DNA from: Streptomyces natalensis ATCC 27448
GTDB taxonomy: Bacteria > Actinomycetota > Actinomycetes > Streptomycetales > Streptomycetaceae
DNA length: 64,000 nt
NCBI RefSeq assembly: GCF_000935125.1
Contig: NZ_JRKI01000009.1
Coordinates: 1-64,000, forward strand
Reading direction: 5' to 3'
Position 1 is the stretch's first letter. Every line of letters begins with the position of its first letter. Below the pieces are notes generated by a model that made no database searches, had not been told where the DNA came from, and was given only the letters and a program-made list of their open reading frames with translations. A program made the translations under genes and the position numbers. Positions 45,907 to 55,751 of the stretch are shown here, piece by piece.

Positions 45907-47052
45907 GTGAGCACAGGCCGACGCGATGTCCAGCCCACGGGCCCGGCCGGGGTGCCGACGGCCCTCGACCCGCTGGCCGAGGTGCGGCGGGCCGGCGATC
46001 CGCCCACCGACGTCTACCTCACCGGCACCGTCTTCCTGGACATCATCTTCACCGGCCTGGACTCCGCACCGGTCCGCGGCACCGAGTCCTGGGCCCGCGG
46101 CATGGGCTCCAGCCCCGGCGGCGTCGCCAACATGGCCACCGCCCTGGCCCGGTTCGGCCTGCGCACCTCCCTGGCCGCCGCCTTCGGTGACGACATGTAC
46201 GGCGAGTACTGCTGGGAGGCGCTCTCCGTCGGCGAGGGCATCGACCTGTCGATGTCACGTACGGTCCCCGGCTGGCACTCTCCGGTGACGGTCTCGATGG
46301 CCTATGAGGGCGAACGGACCATGGTCTCGCACGGTCACGAGGCACCCGCGCCCGAATCCGCCTTCGACGGCGGCCACGCACCGGGCTGCCCGCCGCCCTC
46401 CCGCGCCTGCGTCGCCTCGCTGGTGCCCGGCCGGCGGGAGGGCTGGCTGGGCTGCGCCGCCGGCCGCGGCAGCCGGATCTTCGCGGACGTCGGCTGGGAC
46501 GACACCGGCCGCTGGGACCCGGCCGACCTCGCCGACCTCGAACACTGCGAGGCGTTCCTGCCCAACGCCGAGGAGGCGATGCGCTACACCCGCACCGACT
46601 GCCCGCGCACCGCCGCCCGCAAGCTCGCCGATCGCGTCCCGCTCGCCGTGGTCACCATGGGCGCGGAGGGCGCGTGCGCCGCGGACGGCCGCACCGGCGA
46701 GACCGCCGAGGTGCCCGCCATCGCCGTCGAGGCCCTCGACCCCACCGGCGCCGGGGACGTCTTCGTCGCCGGATTCGTCACCGGCACCCTCGCCGCCTGG
46801 CCGCTGGCCGACCGCCTGGCCTTCGCGGGCCTGAGCGCCGCCCTGTCGGTGCAGGAATTCGGCGGCTCCCTCTCCGCACCCGGCTGGGCCGAGATCGCCG
46901 CCTGGTGGCAGGGCGTACGGATGTGTGACGCGGCGGCGCCGACCCCCCTGCGCCGCCAGTACGCGTTCCTGGACGACGTCCTGCCTGCCGCCTACCGGCC
47001 CGTCCCGCTGGCCCGCGCCGTCCCCACCATCGGCTTCCGCCGCCCCGCCTGA
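45907..47052 (+). CDS. PfkB family carbohydrate kinase
   Basis: Ribokinase-like sugar kinase of 381 aa. The N-terminal signature is SSPGGVANMATALARFG near residues 68-84. The C-terminal signature DPTGAGDVFVAGF near 278-290 carries the catalytic Asp and the anion hole. The sugar is not predictable. It shares a divergent promoter region with the GH4 gene, so the two may serve the same glycoside pathway, with the kinase supplying or using the phosphosugar. The start is GTG 45907 after AGGAAGGGG. Confidence 0.88.
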   Translation: MSTGRRDVQPTGPAGVPTALDPLAEVRRAGDPPTDVYLTGTVFLDIIFTGLDSAPVRGTESWARGMGSSPGGVANMATALARFGLRTSLAAAFGDDMYGEYCWEALSVGEGIDLSMSRTVPGWHSPVTVSMAYEGERTMVSHGHEAPAPESAFDGGHAPGCPPPSRACVASLVPGRREGWLGCAAGRGSRIFADVGWDDTGRWDPADLADLEHCEAFLPNAEEAMRYTRTDCPRTAARKLADRVPLAVVTMGAEGACAADGRTGETAEVPAIAVEALDPTGAGDVFVAGFVTGTLAAWPLADRLAFAGLSAALSVQEFGGSLSAPGWAEIAAWWQGVRMCDAAAPTPLRRQYAFLDDVLPAAYRPVPLARAVPTIGFRRPA

Positions 47053-47112
47053 CCGGCGGCACTCCGCCCCGTCCGCCCCCTCCGGACCTCCCGCCCGGAA
47101 AAGCCTTCGGGC

Positions 47113-47135
47113 TTGTCAGTGCCCCGTCGTACTCT
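47113..47135 (+). promoter_or_regulatory. RecA-NDp-type (PafBC) promoter of phoH
   Basis: TTGTCAGTGC at 47113-47122, 7 nt, then TACTCT at 47130-47135. This is the best match in the window to the LexA-independent DNA-damage promoter, with an intact TANNNT -10 box. The transcript would start near 47142 and lead into phoH-ybeY. Confidence 0.7.
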
Positions 47136-47235
47136 TGTATCCCAAGGAGAGTCAGGCCTCAGGCGCCGCGTTCCGAGCAGCGGGCACCTCTGAACGAGCA
47201 AAGGATGGGGGTTGAGCAGGCTCCAGAGCCGGCCC

Positions 47236-48249
<1,014 letters not shown>

Positions 48250-48299
48250 GCCGCCGGGCCGCGGCTCCGAGCACCCAGAAGCGAGACGAAACACCTCCC

Positions 48300-48797
48300 A
48301 TGTCGATCGACGTCAACAACGAGTCCGGAACGGACATCGATGAGCAGGCCGTCCTGGACGTTGCCCGCTATGCCATCGCCCGGATGCGCATCCACCCGCT
48401 CTCCGAGCTGTCCGTCATCGTCGTGGACGCCGAGGCCATGGAGCAGCTCCACCTCCAGTGGATGGATCTGCCGGGTCCGACCGATGTCATGTCCTTCCCG
48501 ATGGACGAGCTGCGTCCGCCGGCCAAGGACGACGAGGAGCCCCCGCAGGGGCTCCTCGGTGACATCGTGCTGTGTCCCGAGGTCGCCAAGAAGCAGGGGG
48601 AGGAGGCGCCGACCGGGCATTCCATGGATGAGGAGCTCCAGCTGCTGACCGTCCACGGGGTGCTCCACCTCCTGGGGTACGACCACGAGGAGCCCGACGA
48701 GAAGGCCGAGATGTTCGGCCTCCAGGCGGCGATCATCGACGGCTGGCGGGCCGAGCGGGGCCTGAGCGGTCCCTCCCCGGCCCCCACCCTCACCTGA
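48300..48797 (+). CDS. ybeY: Endoribonuclease YbeY (16S rRNA maturation)
   Basis: Zinc endoribonuclease of 165 aa needed for 3' maturation of 16S rRNA and ribosome quality control. The metal motif [11 protein letters not shown] near residues 119-129 holds the three His ligands. [11 protein letters not shown] near 60-70 is the other family mark. It lies 50 bp after phoH and 13 bp before the CBS-domain gene. Confidence 0.96.
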   Translation: MSIDVNNESGTDIDEQAVLDVARYAIARMRIHPLSELSVIVVDAEAMEQLHLQWMDLPGPTDVMSFPMDELRPPAKDDEEPPQGLLGDIVLCPEVAKKQGEEAPTGHSMDEELQLLTVHGVLHLLGYDHEEPDEKAEMFGLQAAIIDGWRAERGLSGPSPAPTLT

Positions 48798-48810
48798 CGG
48801 GGCGCCCGTC

Positions 48811-50139
48811 ATGACCGCCCAGCTGATCGTGGTCGCGGTGCTGCTCGTCGTGGTCGCCTGGCTCGCCGCCTGTGCGGAGGCGGGCCTGGCCCGTACGACG
48901 AGCTTCCGCGCCGAGGAGGCCGTCCGCTCCGGGCGCCGCGGCAGCGCCAAGCTCGCCGCGGTCGCCGCGGACCCCACCCGGTATCTGAACGTCGCGCTGC
49001 TGGTGCGCGTCGGCTGCGAAATGGCCGCCGGTGTCCTGGTCACCTACGCCTGTCTGCGCTCGTTCGACAAGACCTGGCAGGCGCTGACGGTCGCCATCGC
49101 TGTGATGGTGCTGGTGTCGTATGTCGCCGTCGGCGTCTCCCCGCGCACGATCGGCCGGCAGCATCCGCTCAACACCGCCACCGTGGCCGCCTACGTCCTG
49201 CTCCCGCTGGCCCGCATCATGGGCCCGATCCCGCAGCTGCTGATCCTCATCGGCAACGCCCTCACCCCGGGCAAGGGTTTCCGCAAGGGCCCGTTCGCCT
49301 CCGAGGCCGAGCTGCGCTCCCTGGTGGACCTCGCGGAGAAGGAGTCGCTGATCGAGGACGAGGAGCGCCGGATGGTGCACTCCGTCTTCCAGCTCGGCGA
49401 CACCCTCGTACGCGAGGTGATGGTGCCGCGCACGGACCTGGTGTCCGTCGAGCGCTTCAAGACCATCCGCCAGGCGCTGACCCTCGCGCTGCGCTCCGGC
49501 TTCTCGCGGATCCCGGTGACCGGCGAGAACGAGGACGACGTCGTCGGCGTGGTCTATCTCAAGGACCTCGCCCGCAAGGTGCACATCAGCCGGGACGCGG
49601 AGACCGAGCTGGTCTCGTCGGCGATGCGCCCGGCGGTCTTCGTACCGGACACCAAGAACGCGGGCGATCTGCTGCGGGAGATGCAGCAGGACCGCAACCA
49701 TGTCGCGGTGGTGATCGACGAGTACGGCGGTACGGCCGGCATCGTCACCATCGAGGACATCCTGGAGGAGATCGTCGGTGAGATCACCGACGAGTACGAC
49801 CGCGAGCTGCCGCCCGTCGAGGACCTCGGCGACGGCCGGTACCGCGTCACCGCCCGCCTGGACATCGGCGCGCTCGGCGAGCTCTACGGCCTGGCGGAGC
49901 TGGACGACGAGGACGTCGAGACGGTCGGCGGACTGCTCGCCAAGCTGCTGGGCCGGGTGCCGATCGCGGGTGCCACGGCCGAGGTCGATCTCTCCGACGA
50001 TGCCACCGACCCGGATCTCAAGGCGCTCCGGCTGACCGCCGAGTCCCCGGCCGGCCGTCGCAACAAGATCATCACGGTGCTGTGCGAACCGGTCGGCCCG
50101 GCGGGCGCCGCCGGGGCCGCCGAGCGCGTCGCGAGCTGA
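48811..50139 (+). CDS. CNNM/CorC-type membrane protein with CBS domains (hemolysin family)
   Basis: A 442-aa protein with a DUF21/CNNM transmembrane domain (about four helices, 1-150), a tandem CBS-domain pair (about 190-325, with MVPRTDLVSVE and HVAVVIDEYGGTAGIVTIED), and a C-terminal CorC_HlyC domain. Members act in Mg2+/Co2+ transport or efflux; the hemolysin label is historical. It is the third gene of the phoH-ybeY operon. Confidence 0.92.
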   Translation: MTAQLIVVAVLLVVVAWLAACAEAGLARTTSFRAEEAVRSGRRGSAKLAAVAADPTRYLNVALLVRVGCEMAAGVLVTYACLRSFDKTWQALTVAIAVMVLVSYVAVGVSPRTIGRQHPLNTATVAAYVLLPLARIMGPIPQLLILIGNALTPGKGFRKGPFASEAELRSLVDLAEKESLIEDEERRMVHSVFQLGDTLVREVMVPRTDLVSVERFKTIRQALTLALRSGFSRIPVTGENEDDVVGVVYLKDLARKVHISRDAETELVSSAMRPAVFVPDTKNAGDLLREMQQDRNHVAVVIDEYGGTAGIVTIEDILEEIVGEITDEYDRELPPVEDLGDGRYRVTARLDIGALGELYGLAELDDEDVETVGGLLAKLLGRVPIAGATAEVDLSDDATDPDLKALRLTAESPAGRRNKIITVLCEPVGPAGAAGAAERVAS

Positions 50140-50329
50140 TCCGGGATTTCGTACGGGCCTTCCGTCCCACTGTTCCCGCGTACTGTTCCCGAGTTCACTG
50201 CAAGTTTTCTGCATTCCATGTTTCGGGACGCTGGATTCCCCGCCGATGACCATGGAAAGATCGCTCACGCCGGTTGGCGGAAACATGCCACGTGAGGGTT
50301 GTGGTGGCCCGGCCGCCGAACGGGCGCAC

Positions 50330-50353
50330 CCGCGGAATTCGGGAATTCCGCGG
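50330..50353. promoter_or_regulatory. Perfect 11-bp inverted repeat CCGCGGAATTC
   Basis: CCGCGGAATTC (50330-50340), 2 nt, GAATTCCGCGG (50343-50353). A further GGCGAATTCCGC occurs at about 50381-50392. These lie in the 432-bp spacer 50140-50571, which is A/T-richer than average, 66 bp before a possible small peptide gene. It is a candidate operator. Confidence 0.5.
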
Positions 50354-50418
50354 TGCCCCGGCCCGATGATTTCGCGGCACCGGCGAATTCCGCAGGAAAA
50401 GAAGGGGCGGGGTGCGAA

Positions 50419-50505
50419 ATGCGGATTGACGAAATGCCGATCGCCACGGATTCCGGCAGGGGCGCCGCTTCCTCCCCCGTCATGGACTGCAGCAACGCCG
50501 TCTGA
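50419..50505 (+). CDS. Possible 28-aa peptide gene
   Basis: ATG 50419 to TGA 50505 encodes MRIDEMPIATDSGRG, then AASSPVMDCSNAV. Support: third codon positions are mostly G/C, GGGG-containing purine runs lie 8-18 nt upstream, a strong inverted repeat precedes it, and a long terminator hairpin starts 13 nt after the stop. The peptide has one Cys near its end and an acidic front half, somewhat like a leader-core peptide. No modification enzyme is adjacent; the neighbour is an MFS exporter on the other strand. Function and even coding status are uncertain. Confidence 0.4.
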   Translation: MRIDEMPIATDSGRGAASSPVMDCSNAV

Positions 50506-50517
50506 CGGCCGTTGCCT

Positions 50518-50570
50518 GCTGAAGAGCGGTTGCCCCGGCGCAGGGGAGCGGGGCAACCGCCGTCTTCAGC
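50518..50570. terminator. Bidirectional terminator between the small ORF and the MFS gene
   Basis: GCTGAAGA followed by GCGGTTGCCCCG pairs with CGGGGCAACCGC and TCTTCAGC, giving a 20-bp stem with a 2-nt bulge and an 11-nt loop. It ends 1 nt from the stop of the minus-strand MFS gene and can serve both strands. Confidence 0.8.
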
Positions 50571-50571
50571 C

Positions 50572-52083
50572 TCATCCGGCCCGGCCGCGCCGCGCCGTCC
50601 GGGCCGTCCGCAGCCCCAGGGCGACCAGTGCCGCCACCGCCGCCACCACGGCCGCGTCCACGCCCAGCCCCAGCTTGATCCCGCCCAGCGTGGCGTCCGC
50701 GAAGCCGCCGCCGTCCGCACGCAGCGCCGCACTGTGCGCCGCGGCGACCGCGCTCAGCAGCGGAATGCCGACGGTGAGCCCGATCTGCTGCGAGCTGGTG
50801 ACCAGACCCGTCGCCAGGCCCTGTTCGGCATCCGGCACCCCGGACGTCGCGATCACCCCGTACGCCACGATCGCCCACAGATGGAAGAGGCTGCCGAGCG
50901 TCACCGCGCCCAGGGCCAGCCACATCCCGGCACTGCCGGCCGGGCTCAGCCCCAGTAGCGCGGCGGTGAAGGCGGCCTGGAGGGCCAGCCCGGTCACCAG
51001 GGTGGTACGGGCGCCGAGCCGGCCGATGACCTTCGGGGCGATCACGCCGGAGGCCGTCGACACGGCGCCCTGGACGCCGAAGATCAGTCCGGTCTGGAAG
51101 GCGGACAGCCGCAGCACCTCCTGGAGATACAGCGTCAGCAGGAAGATGACGGTGCTCATCATCGAAAAGGTCGTCAGGCCCGCCAGATTGCCCCAGGCGA
51201 CGGTGCGCCGGCGCAGCATCGACAGCGAGACCAGCGGCTGGCCGGACCGCGATTCGACGACCACGAACAGGGCCAGCAGCACCAGGCCCACGACGAGTGC
51301 GGCCACCACGTCCGGGCGTCCGAAGCCCTGTTCGGCGGCGGTCGACAGGGCGTAGATCACCGACAGCAGACCTCCGGTGACGGTGACCGCCCCGGGGACG
51401 TCGATCCGGCGGCGCGAGGGATGCCGCGATTCGGTCAGCAGGAGTGGCGCGACGACCAGGACGGCGCCGCCGGCCACCGCGAGGACGCCCATCGTGGAGC
51501 GCCAGCCCAGTACATCGGTCATCACCCCGCCGAGCACCATGCCGATGGTGAAGCCCAACGAGAGCAGGGTGCCGCTGATGCCCAGCGCGCGTTCGCGCTG
51601 CGGGCCCTCGGCGAAGGTGGTGGTCAGCAGGGACATCCCGGTGGGGACGATGACCGCCGCCCCCAGACCCTGGAGGGCGCGCCCGGCCAGCAGCGCGGCC
51701 GGCTCCCAGGCCAGCGCGGCCAGCACGGAAGCCGCGGTGAACAGCGCGAGCCCGGTCAGGAACAGCCGGCGCCGCCCGAAGAGATCGGCGATCCGGCCGA
51801 ACAGCAGCAGGAACCCGCCTGACGGCAGGGCGAACGCGGTGACCGCCCACTGGAGATCGGCCTGGCCCATGCCCAGGTCCTTGCCGAGCACGGGCAGCGC
51901 CACGTTCAGGATGGAGAAGTCGAGCGCGACGATGAACTGCGCCGCGCACAGCAGCAGAAGGATCAGCTTGGCACGGGTGGTCATCCCGGTGGGAGCGGGA
52001 GCTGAACCGGGAGCGGTGGTGGCCGCGGGGGCGCCCGGGTCCGTGCGCGCGCCGGTGGAGGCGGGGGTGTCGATAACTGGCAT
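50572..52083 (-). CDS. MFS drug exporter, 14-helix (DHA2) type
   Basis: Major facilitator of 503 aa with about 14 hydrophobic helices, DHA2/EmrB-like proton-coupled multidrug exporter. Motif A is GRIADLFGRRRLFL near 95-108, and the family motif C region is LGFTIGMVLGGVMTD near 175-189. Residues 1-35 are an Ala/Pro/Thr-rich cytoplasmic tail. The start is ATG 52083. It is divergent from an HTH regulator with a palindromic site between them, so it is probably controlled by that regulator. Confidence 0.9.
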   Translation of the reverse strand: MPVIDTPASTGARTDPGAPAATTAPGSAPAPTGMTTRAKLILLLLCAAQFIVALDFSILNVALPVLGKDLGMGQADLQWAVTAFALPSGGFLLLFGRIADLFGRRRLFLTGLALFTAASVLAALAWEPAALLAGRALQGLGAAVIVPTGMSLLTTTFAEGPQRERALGISGTLLSLGFTIGMVLGGVMTDVLGWRSTMGVLAVAGGAVLVVAPLLLTESRHPSRRRIDVPGAVTVTGGLLSVIYALSTAAEQGFGRPDVVAALVVGLVLLALFVVVESRSGQPLVSLSMLRRRTVAWGNLAGLTTFSMMSTVIFLLTLYLQEVLRLSAFQTGLIFGVQGAVSTASGVIAPKVIGRLGARTTLVTGLALQAAFTAALLGLSPAGSAGMWLALGAVTLGSLFHLWAIVAYGVIATSGVPDAEQGLATGLVTSSQQIGLTVGIPLLSAVAAAHSAALRADGGGFADATLGGIKLGLGVDAAVVAAVAALVALGLRTARTARRGRAG

Positions 52084-52130
52084 GTCCCGAGCCTGCGGCC
52101 GCGGAATACGCCGTGGGGAGCGGCAACTTA

Positions 52131-52150
52131 TGGTGGTGTCCGCACCACCA
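52131..52150. promoter_or_regulatory. Operator TGGTGGTG-N4-CACCACCA between MFS and HTH genes
   Basis: A perfect 8-bp inverted repeat with a 4-bp spacer lies in the 90-bp divergent region. TATGGT at 52129-52134 is a possible -10 box for the HTH gene and overlaps the repeat. Binding there could control both genes. Confidence 0.6.
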
Positions 52151-52173
52151 GCCACGCCGACAGGGGGAGACAC

Positions 52174-53064
52174 GTGGCCATGCCGGAAACCACCGCCGCC
52201 CGCGACACCTCGCGCCGCCGCCAGGACCTGCGCGACTTCCTGATGAGCCGCCGGGCCCGGGTCACCCCGGCCGAGGCCGGCCTGCCCGACGGCGGCCGCC
52301 GCCGCACCCCCGGCCTGCGCCGCGAGGAGGTCGCCGTCCTCGCCGGTGTCGGCGCCTCCTGGTACCAATGGCTGGAGCAGGGCCGCGACATCACCGTCTC
52401 GCCGCAGGTGCTGGACGCGGTCGCCCGGGTGCTGCGGCTCAGCGGCGCCGAGCGGCGGCATCTGTACGTACTGGCCGGGCTGAATCCCCCGCAGCCGCGC
52501 TCGGAGTACGACCAGGACCATCTGTGCGACGGCCTCCAGCGGCTGATCGACGCCTGGATGCCGTTCCCGGCGCACATCATGGACCCGTACTGGAACACCA
52601 TCGCCTACAACGAAGCGTCCCGTCTGGTCATGGGCCACGGTGGTCCCGGCGTCTCCCCCAACTGCCTGATCGCGTTCTTCACCGACCCCGTCTACCGTGC
52701 CCGCGCCGCCAGTTGGGAGGCCAACGCCCCGCTCGTCGTCGCACAGTTCCGCGCCGCCTGCTCGGCGCGCCCCGGTGACGAGGGTTTCGAGGCGGTCGTA
52801 CGGGAGACCGCCGGGCGCAGCGAGGAGTTCGCGGAGCTGTGGGCGCGCGGCGACGTCCTCGACGGCGGCCAGATGCACAAGGAGATGGACCATCCGCTGG
52901 TCGGCGCCCTGCTCTTCGAGTCCACGCAGCTCCAGGTCCCGGCGCGGCCGGATCTGACCATCGTGCTGCACAACCCGCGCGCCGGGACGGACACCGCAGC
53001 CAGGCTGGAGCGGCTCACCTCGCCGCAGGGCCGTCGCGGCGGCATGTACTCGGTGGCGGGCTGA
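52174..53064 (+). CDS. XRE-type regulator with MmyB-like ligand-binding domain
   Basis: A 296-aa transcription regulator. The helix-turn-helix spans about 18-85: RRTPGLRREEVAVLAGVGAS then WYQWLEQGRDI, characteristic of the MmyB-like family. The C-terminal MmyB ligand-binding domain (about 105-285) begins at AWMPFPAHIMDPYWNTIAYN. In streptomycetes this family often sits divergent from oxidoreductases or exporters and represses them. GTG 52174 has GGGGGAG upstream; ATG 52180 is two codons later. Confidence 0.9.
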   Translation: MAMPETTAARDTSRRRQDLRDFLMSRRARVTPAEAGLPDGGRRRTPGLRREEVAVLAGVGASWYQWLEQGRDITVSPQVLDAVARVLRLSGAERRHLYVLAGLNPPQPRSEYDQDHLCDGLQRLIDAWMPFPAHIMDPYWNTIAYNEASRLVMGHGGPGVSPNCLIAFFTDPVYRARAASWEANAPLVVAQFRAACSARPGDEGFEAVVRETAGRSEEFAELWARGDVLDGGQMHKEMDHPLVGALLFESTQLQVPARPDLTIVLHNPRAGTDTAARLERLTSPQGRRGGMYSVAG

Positions 53065-53091
53065 CCCACCGCGCCGCTTATGCTCGCCGGT

Positions 53092-53457
53092 ATGACCGAC
53101 TCCGCAGCGCTGGACCCCGAAGACCGCAAGATCATCACGCTCGCGCGCTCGGCGCGGGCCCGCAACGGTGTTCCCGAGGGGGCCGCCGTACGGGACGAGA
53201 CCGGCCGCACCTATGTCGCCGGCACCGTAGCCCTGGAGTCGCTGCGGCTCAGCGCGCTCCAGACGGCGGTCGCGATGGCCGTGGCCAGCGGAGCCACCTC
53301 GCTGGAGGCCGCGGCCGTGGTCACCGAGGCCGAGCAGGCCGCCGAGGCGGACCGGGCGGCCGTACGCGATCTCGGCGGCGCCGCGACGCCGGTCCTGGTG
53401 GCGGGCCCCGACGGCACCCTGCGCAGCACCGTGGCCGCGGGCGGGCCCGGGGCCTGA
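53092..53457 (+). CDS. Cytidine-deaminase-like protein lacking zinc ligands
   Basis: A 121-aa protein found before era in streptomycetes and usually labelled cytidine deaminase. It keeps the overall pattern (ARSARARNGVPEGAAVRDET, GRTYVAGTVALESL), but where the enzyme needs CAE and PCxxC zinc motifs it has SALQTAVAMAV and no Cys or His at all. It should therefore not bind zinc or deaminate. TATGCT at 53079-53084 is 7 nt before ATG 53092, so the mRNA is probably leaderless. Confidence 0.8.
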   Translation: MTDSAALDPEDRKIITLARSARARNGVPEGAAVRDETGRTYVAGTVALESLRLSALQTAVAMAVASGATSLEAAAVVTEAEQAAEADRAAVRDLGGAATPVLVAGPDGTLRSTVAAGGPGA

Positions 53458-53506
53458 CTCCCGGCGATGGTCGGCGCGGCCCCGGCGATCAGGGAGAATG
53501 GGCGCC

Positions 53507-54445
53507 ATGAGCGTCCGTACAGACTCCTCCGCCTCGCACCGCGCCGGTTTCGCCTGCTTCGTCGGCCGCCCCAACGCGGGCAAGTCCACCCTTACGAACG
53601 CTCTGGTCGGCACGAAGGTGGCCATCACCTCCAACCGGCCGCAGACCACCCGCCACACCGTGCGCGGCATTGTGCACCGCCCCGAGGCCCAGCTGGTCCT
53701 CGTGGACACCCCCGGTCTGCACAAGCCGCGCACGCTGCTCGGCGAGCGCCTCAACGACGTCGTGCGCACCACCTGGGCGGAGGTGGACGTCATCGGTTTC
53801 TGCCTGCCCGCCGACCAGAAGATCGGCCCCGGTGACCGCTATATCGCCACCGAGCTGGCCGGTATCAAGAAGACGCCCAAGGTGGCCATCGTCACCAAGA
53901 CCGATCTGGTCGACTCCAAGGCGCTGGCCGCCCAGCTGATCGCCATCGACCGGCTCGGCCAGGAACTGGGTATCGAATGGGCCGAGATCATCCCGGTCTC
54001 GGCGGTCGGCGACACCCAGGTCTCGCTCCTCGCCGACCTCCTCGTCCCGCTCCTCCCCGAGGGCCCGGCGCTCTACCCGGAGGGCGATCTCACCGACGAG
54101 CCCGAGCAGGTCATGGTCGCCGAGCTGATCCGCGAGGCCGCGCTGGAGGGCGTACGCGACGAGCTGCCGCACTCCATCGCCGTCGTGGTCGAGGAGATGC
54201 TGCCGCGCGAGGACCGCCCCGCCGACAAGCCGCTGCTCGACATCCACGCCAACCTCTACATCGAGCGCCCCAGCCAGAAGGGCATCATCATCGGCCCCAA
54301 GGGCAAGCGCCTGAAGGAGGTCGGCACCAAGTCCCGCAAGCACATCGAGGCGCTGCTGGGCACGCCGGTCTTCCTGGACCTGCACGTCAAGGTGGCCAAG
54401 GACTGGCAGCGCGATCCCAAGCAGCTGCGCAAGCTGGGGTTCTAG
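53507..54445 (+). CDS. era: GTPase Era
   Basis: Era of 312 aa, a GTPase that binds the 3' end of 16S rRNA during 30S assembly. G1 is GRPNAGKST near 20-28, G3 DTPG, and G4 TKTD. The C-terminal KH domain contains IIIGPKGKRLKEVG near 263-276. I choose ATG 53507 over ATG 53498 because GAGAAT at 53494-53499 is 7 nt upstream and overlaps the earlier codon. No ribosome site is seen, suggesting a leaderless mRNA. Confidence 0.95.
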   Translation: MSVRTDSSASHRAGFACFVGRPNAGKSTLTNALVGTKVAITSNRPQTTRHTVRGIVHRPEAQLVLVDTPGLHKPRTLLGERLNDVVRTTWAEVDVIGFCLPADQKIGPGDRYIATELAGIKKTPKVAIVTKTDLVDSKALAAQLIAIDRLGQELGIEWAEIIPVSAVGDTQVSLLADLLVPLLPEGPALYPEGDLTDEPEQVMVAELIREAALEGVRDELPHSIAVVVEEMLPREDRPADKPLLDIHANLYIERPSQKGIIIGPKGKRLKEVGTKSRKHIEALLGTPVFLDLHVKVAKDWQRDPKQLRKLGF

Positions 54446-54500
54446 GGCCCGCCCGGGGCATTCGCCGCCGACCGCGGGGCCGCATCGCGCGCCCCGCCCC

Positions 54501-55751
54501 TCACGCCACGCCCCGTATCCGCCGCACCAGCAGCGCCCCCACCAGTCCGATTGCCGCGGCCACCGCATACAGCACCCGGTATCCGCCGAGGTGGTTCACG
54601 AGCGGTGCCGCGAGGGCCGGGGCGGCGACCTGGGGCAGGGAGTTGGCGATGTTGATCAGGCCGAGGTCCTTGCCGCGGTGGGCGGCGGCCGGCAGGACGT
54701 CCGTCATCAGGGCGAAGTCGACGGACGTGAAGACGCCGAAGCCGACGCCGAGCAGTGCGGCGGCGCACAGCGCGCCGGTCCAGGTCTGCCAGGTGCCGAG
54801 CAGCAGGGTGGCGGCCGCCATGATCACCCCGGCCCACAGGACGAACGGCTGCCGGCGCCCCGTGCGGTCCGACCAGATACCGCCGACGACCACGGTGGCC
54901 AGCAGCGTCGCGCCGTTGACCGCGGTCAGGATCAGCACCCCGCCGTCCGGGTCCGGGCGGTGCAGCGCGTCCCGCAGGTAGTACAGCAGGTAGAGCAGCG
55001 CCAGCGCGTTGCCGAGGTTGATCAGGAAGCGGGTCAGCCAGGCCCAGCCGAGGTCCGGGTGGCGGCGCGGGCTGAGCCAGAAGCCGGCGAGGAAGCCGCG
55101 CCAGGTCAGCGGCGGACGGGCGGCGCGCGGCAGCACCGGGTCCCGGTGCAGGAGGACGTAGGGGAGCGTGGCCAGCAGGGTGAAGGCGGCGCAGGCCGCA
55201 TAGCCCGCGGCGACACCGCCCGCCACCGTGGCCAGGCCCGTGCCGACGACGACGCCCAGGATCTGCGCCGCGCCCAGCCATCCGCCGACGGCGCCGCGCT
55301 GGAGGTGCGGCACCCGGTCCGGGACGGCCGCGGTGAGCGCCGCGAACGCCGCGTTGAGGGTGAGCTGGACCAGGCACCACCCCACCGCCATCACCGCGAC
55401 CGTACGCGCCCCCGCCAGCAGTGCCAGCGCCGCCGCCCCGCCCAGCGCCCCGGCCAGGATCCATGGCCTGCGGCGCCCGTGGCGCGAGGTCGTACGGTCC
55501 GAGAGGGCGCCGAAGAGGGGATTGGACAGCAGCGAGACGGCGGCGCCCAGGCCGGTGACCCACGCCAGCACCGACTCCTTCGACGCGCCGGGCGGGGCGA
55601 GCGCGGCGGCCTGGAGGGCGAGCAGGATCTGGATCGGGCCGTACCAGCCGACCCAGACCGCACCCATCGCCAGCGCCAGGGACACCGTCCATCCCCGGCC
55701 GACCCGCGCGGCCGGCTCCGCCAAAGGGGCGGGCGGCCCCGGTGCGCTCAC
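54501..55751 (-). CDS. MFS transporter, probable glycoside uptake
   Basis: Membrane protein of 416 aa with 12 predicted helices, MFS/GPH-like (GALSDRTTSRHGRRRPWIL between helices 2 and 3 is typical of GPH sugar:cation symporters). GTG 55751 overlaps the beta-glucosidase stop as GTGA, so the genes are translationally coupled. It likely imports the glucoside that the glucosidase cleaves. Confidence 0.88.
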   Translation of the reverse strand: MSAPGPPAPLAEPAARVGRGWTVSLALAMGAVWVGWYGPIQILLALQAAALAPPGASKESVLAWVTGLGAAVSLLSNPLFGALSDRTTSRHGRRRPWILAGALGGAAALALLAGARTVAVMAVGWCLVQLTLNAAFAALTAAVPDRVPHLQRGAVGGWLGAAQILGVVVGTGLATVAGGVAAGYAACAAFTLLATLPYVLLHRDPVLPRAARPPLTWRGFLAGFWLSPRRHPDLGWAWLTRFLINLGNALALLYLLYYLRDALHRPDPDGGVLILTAVNGATLLATVVVGGIWSDRTGRRQPFVLWAGVIMAAATLLLGTWQTWTGALCAAALLGVGFGVFTSVDFALMTDVLPAAAHRGKDLGLINIANSLPQVAAPALAAPLVNHLGGYRVLYAVAAAIGLVGALLVRRIRGVA

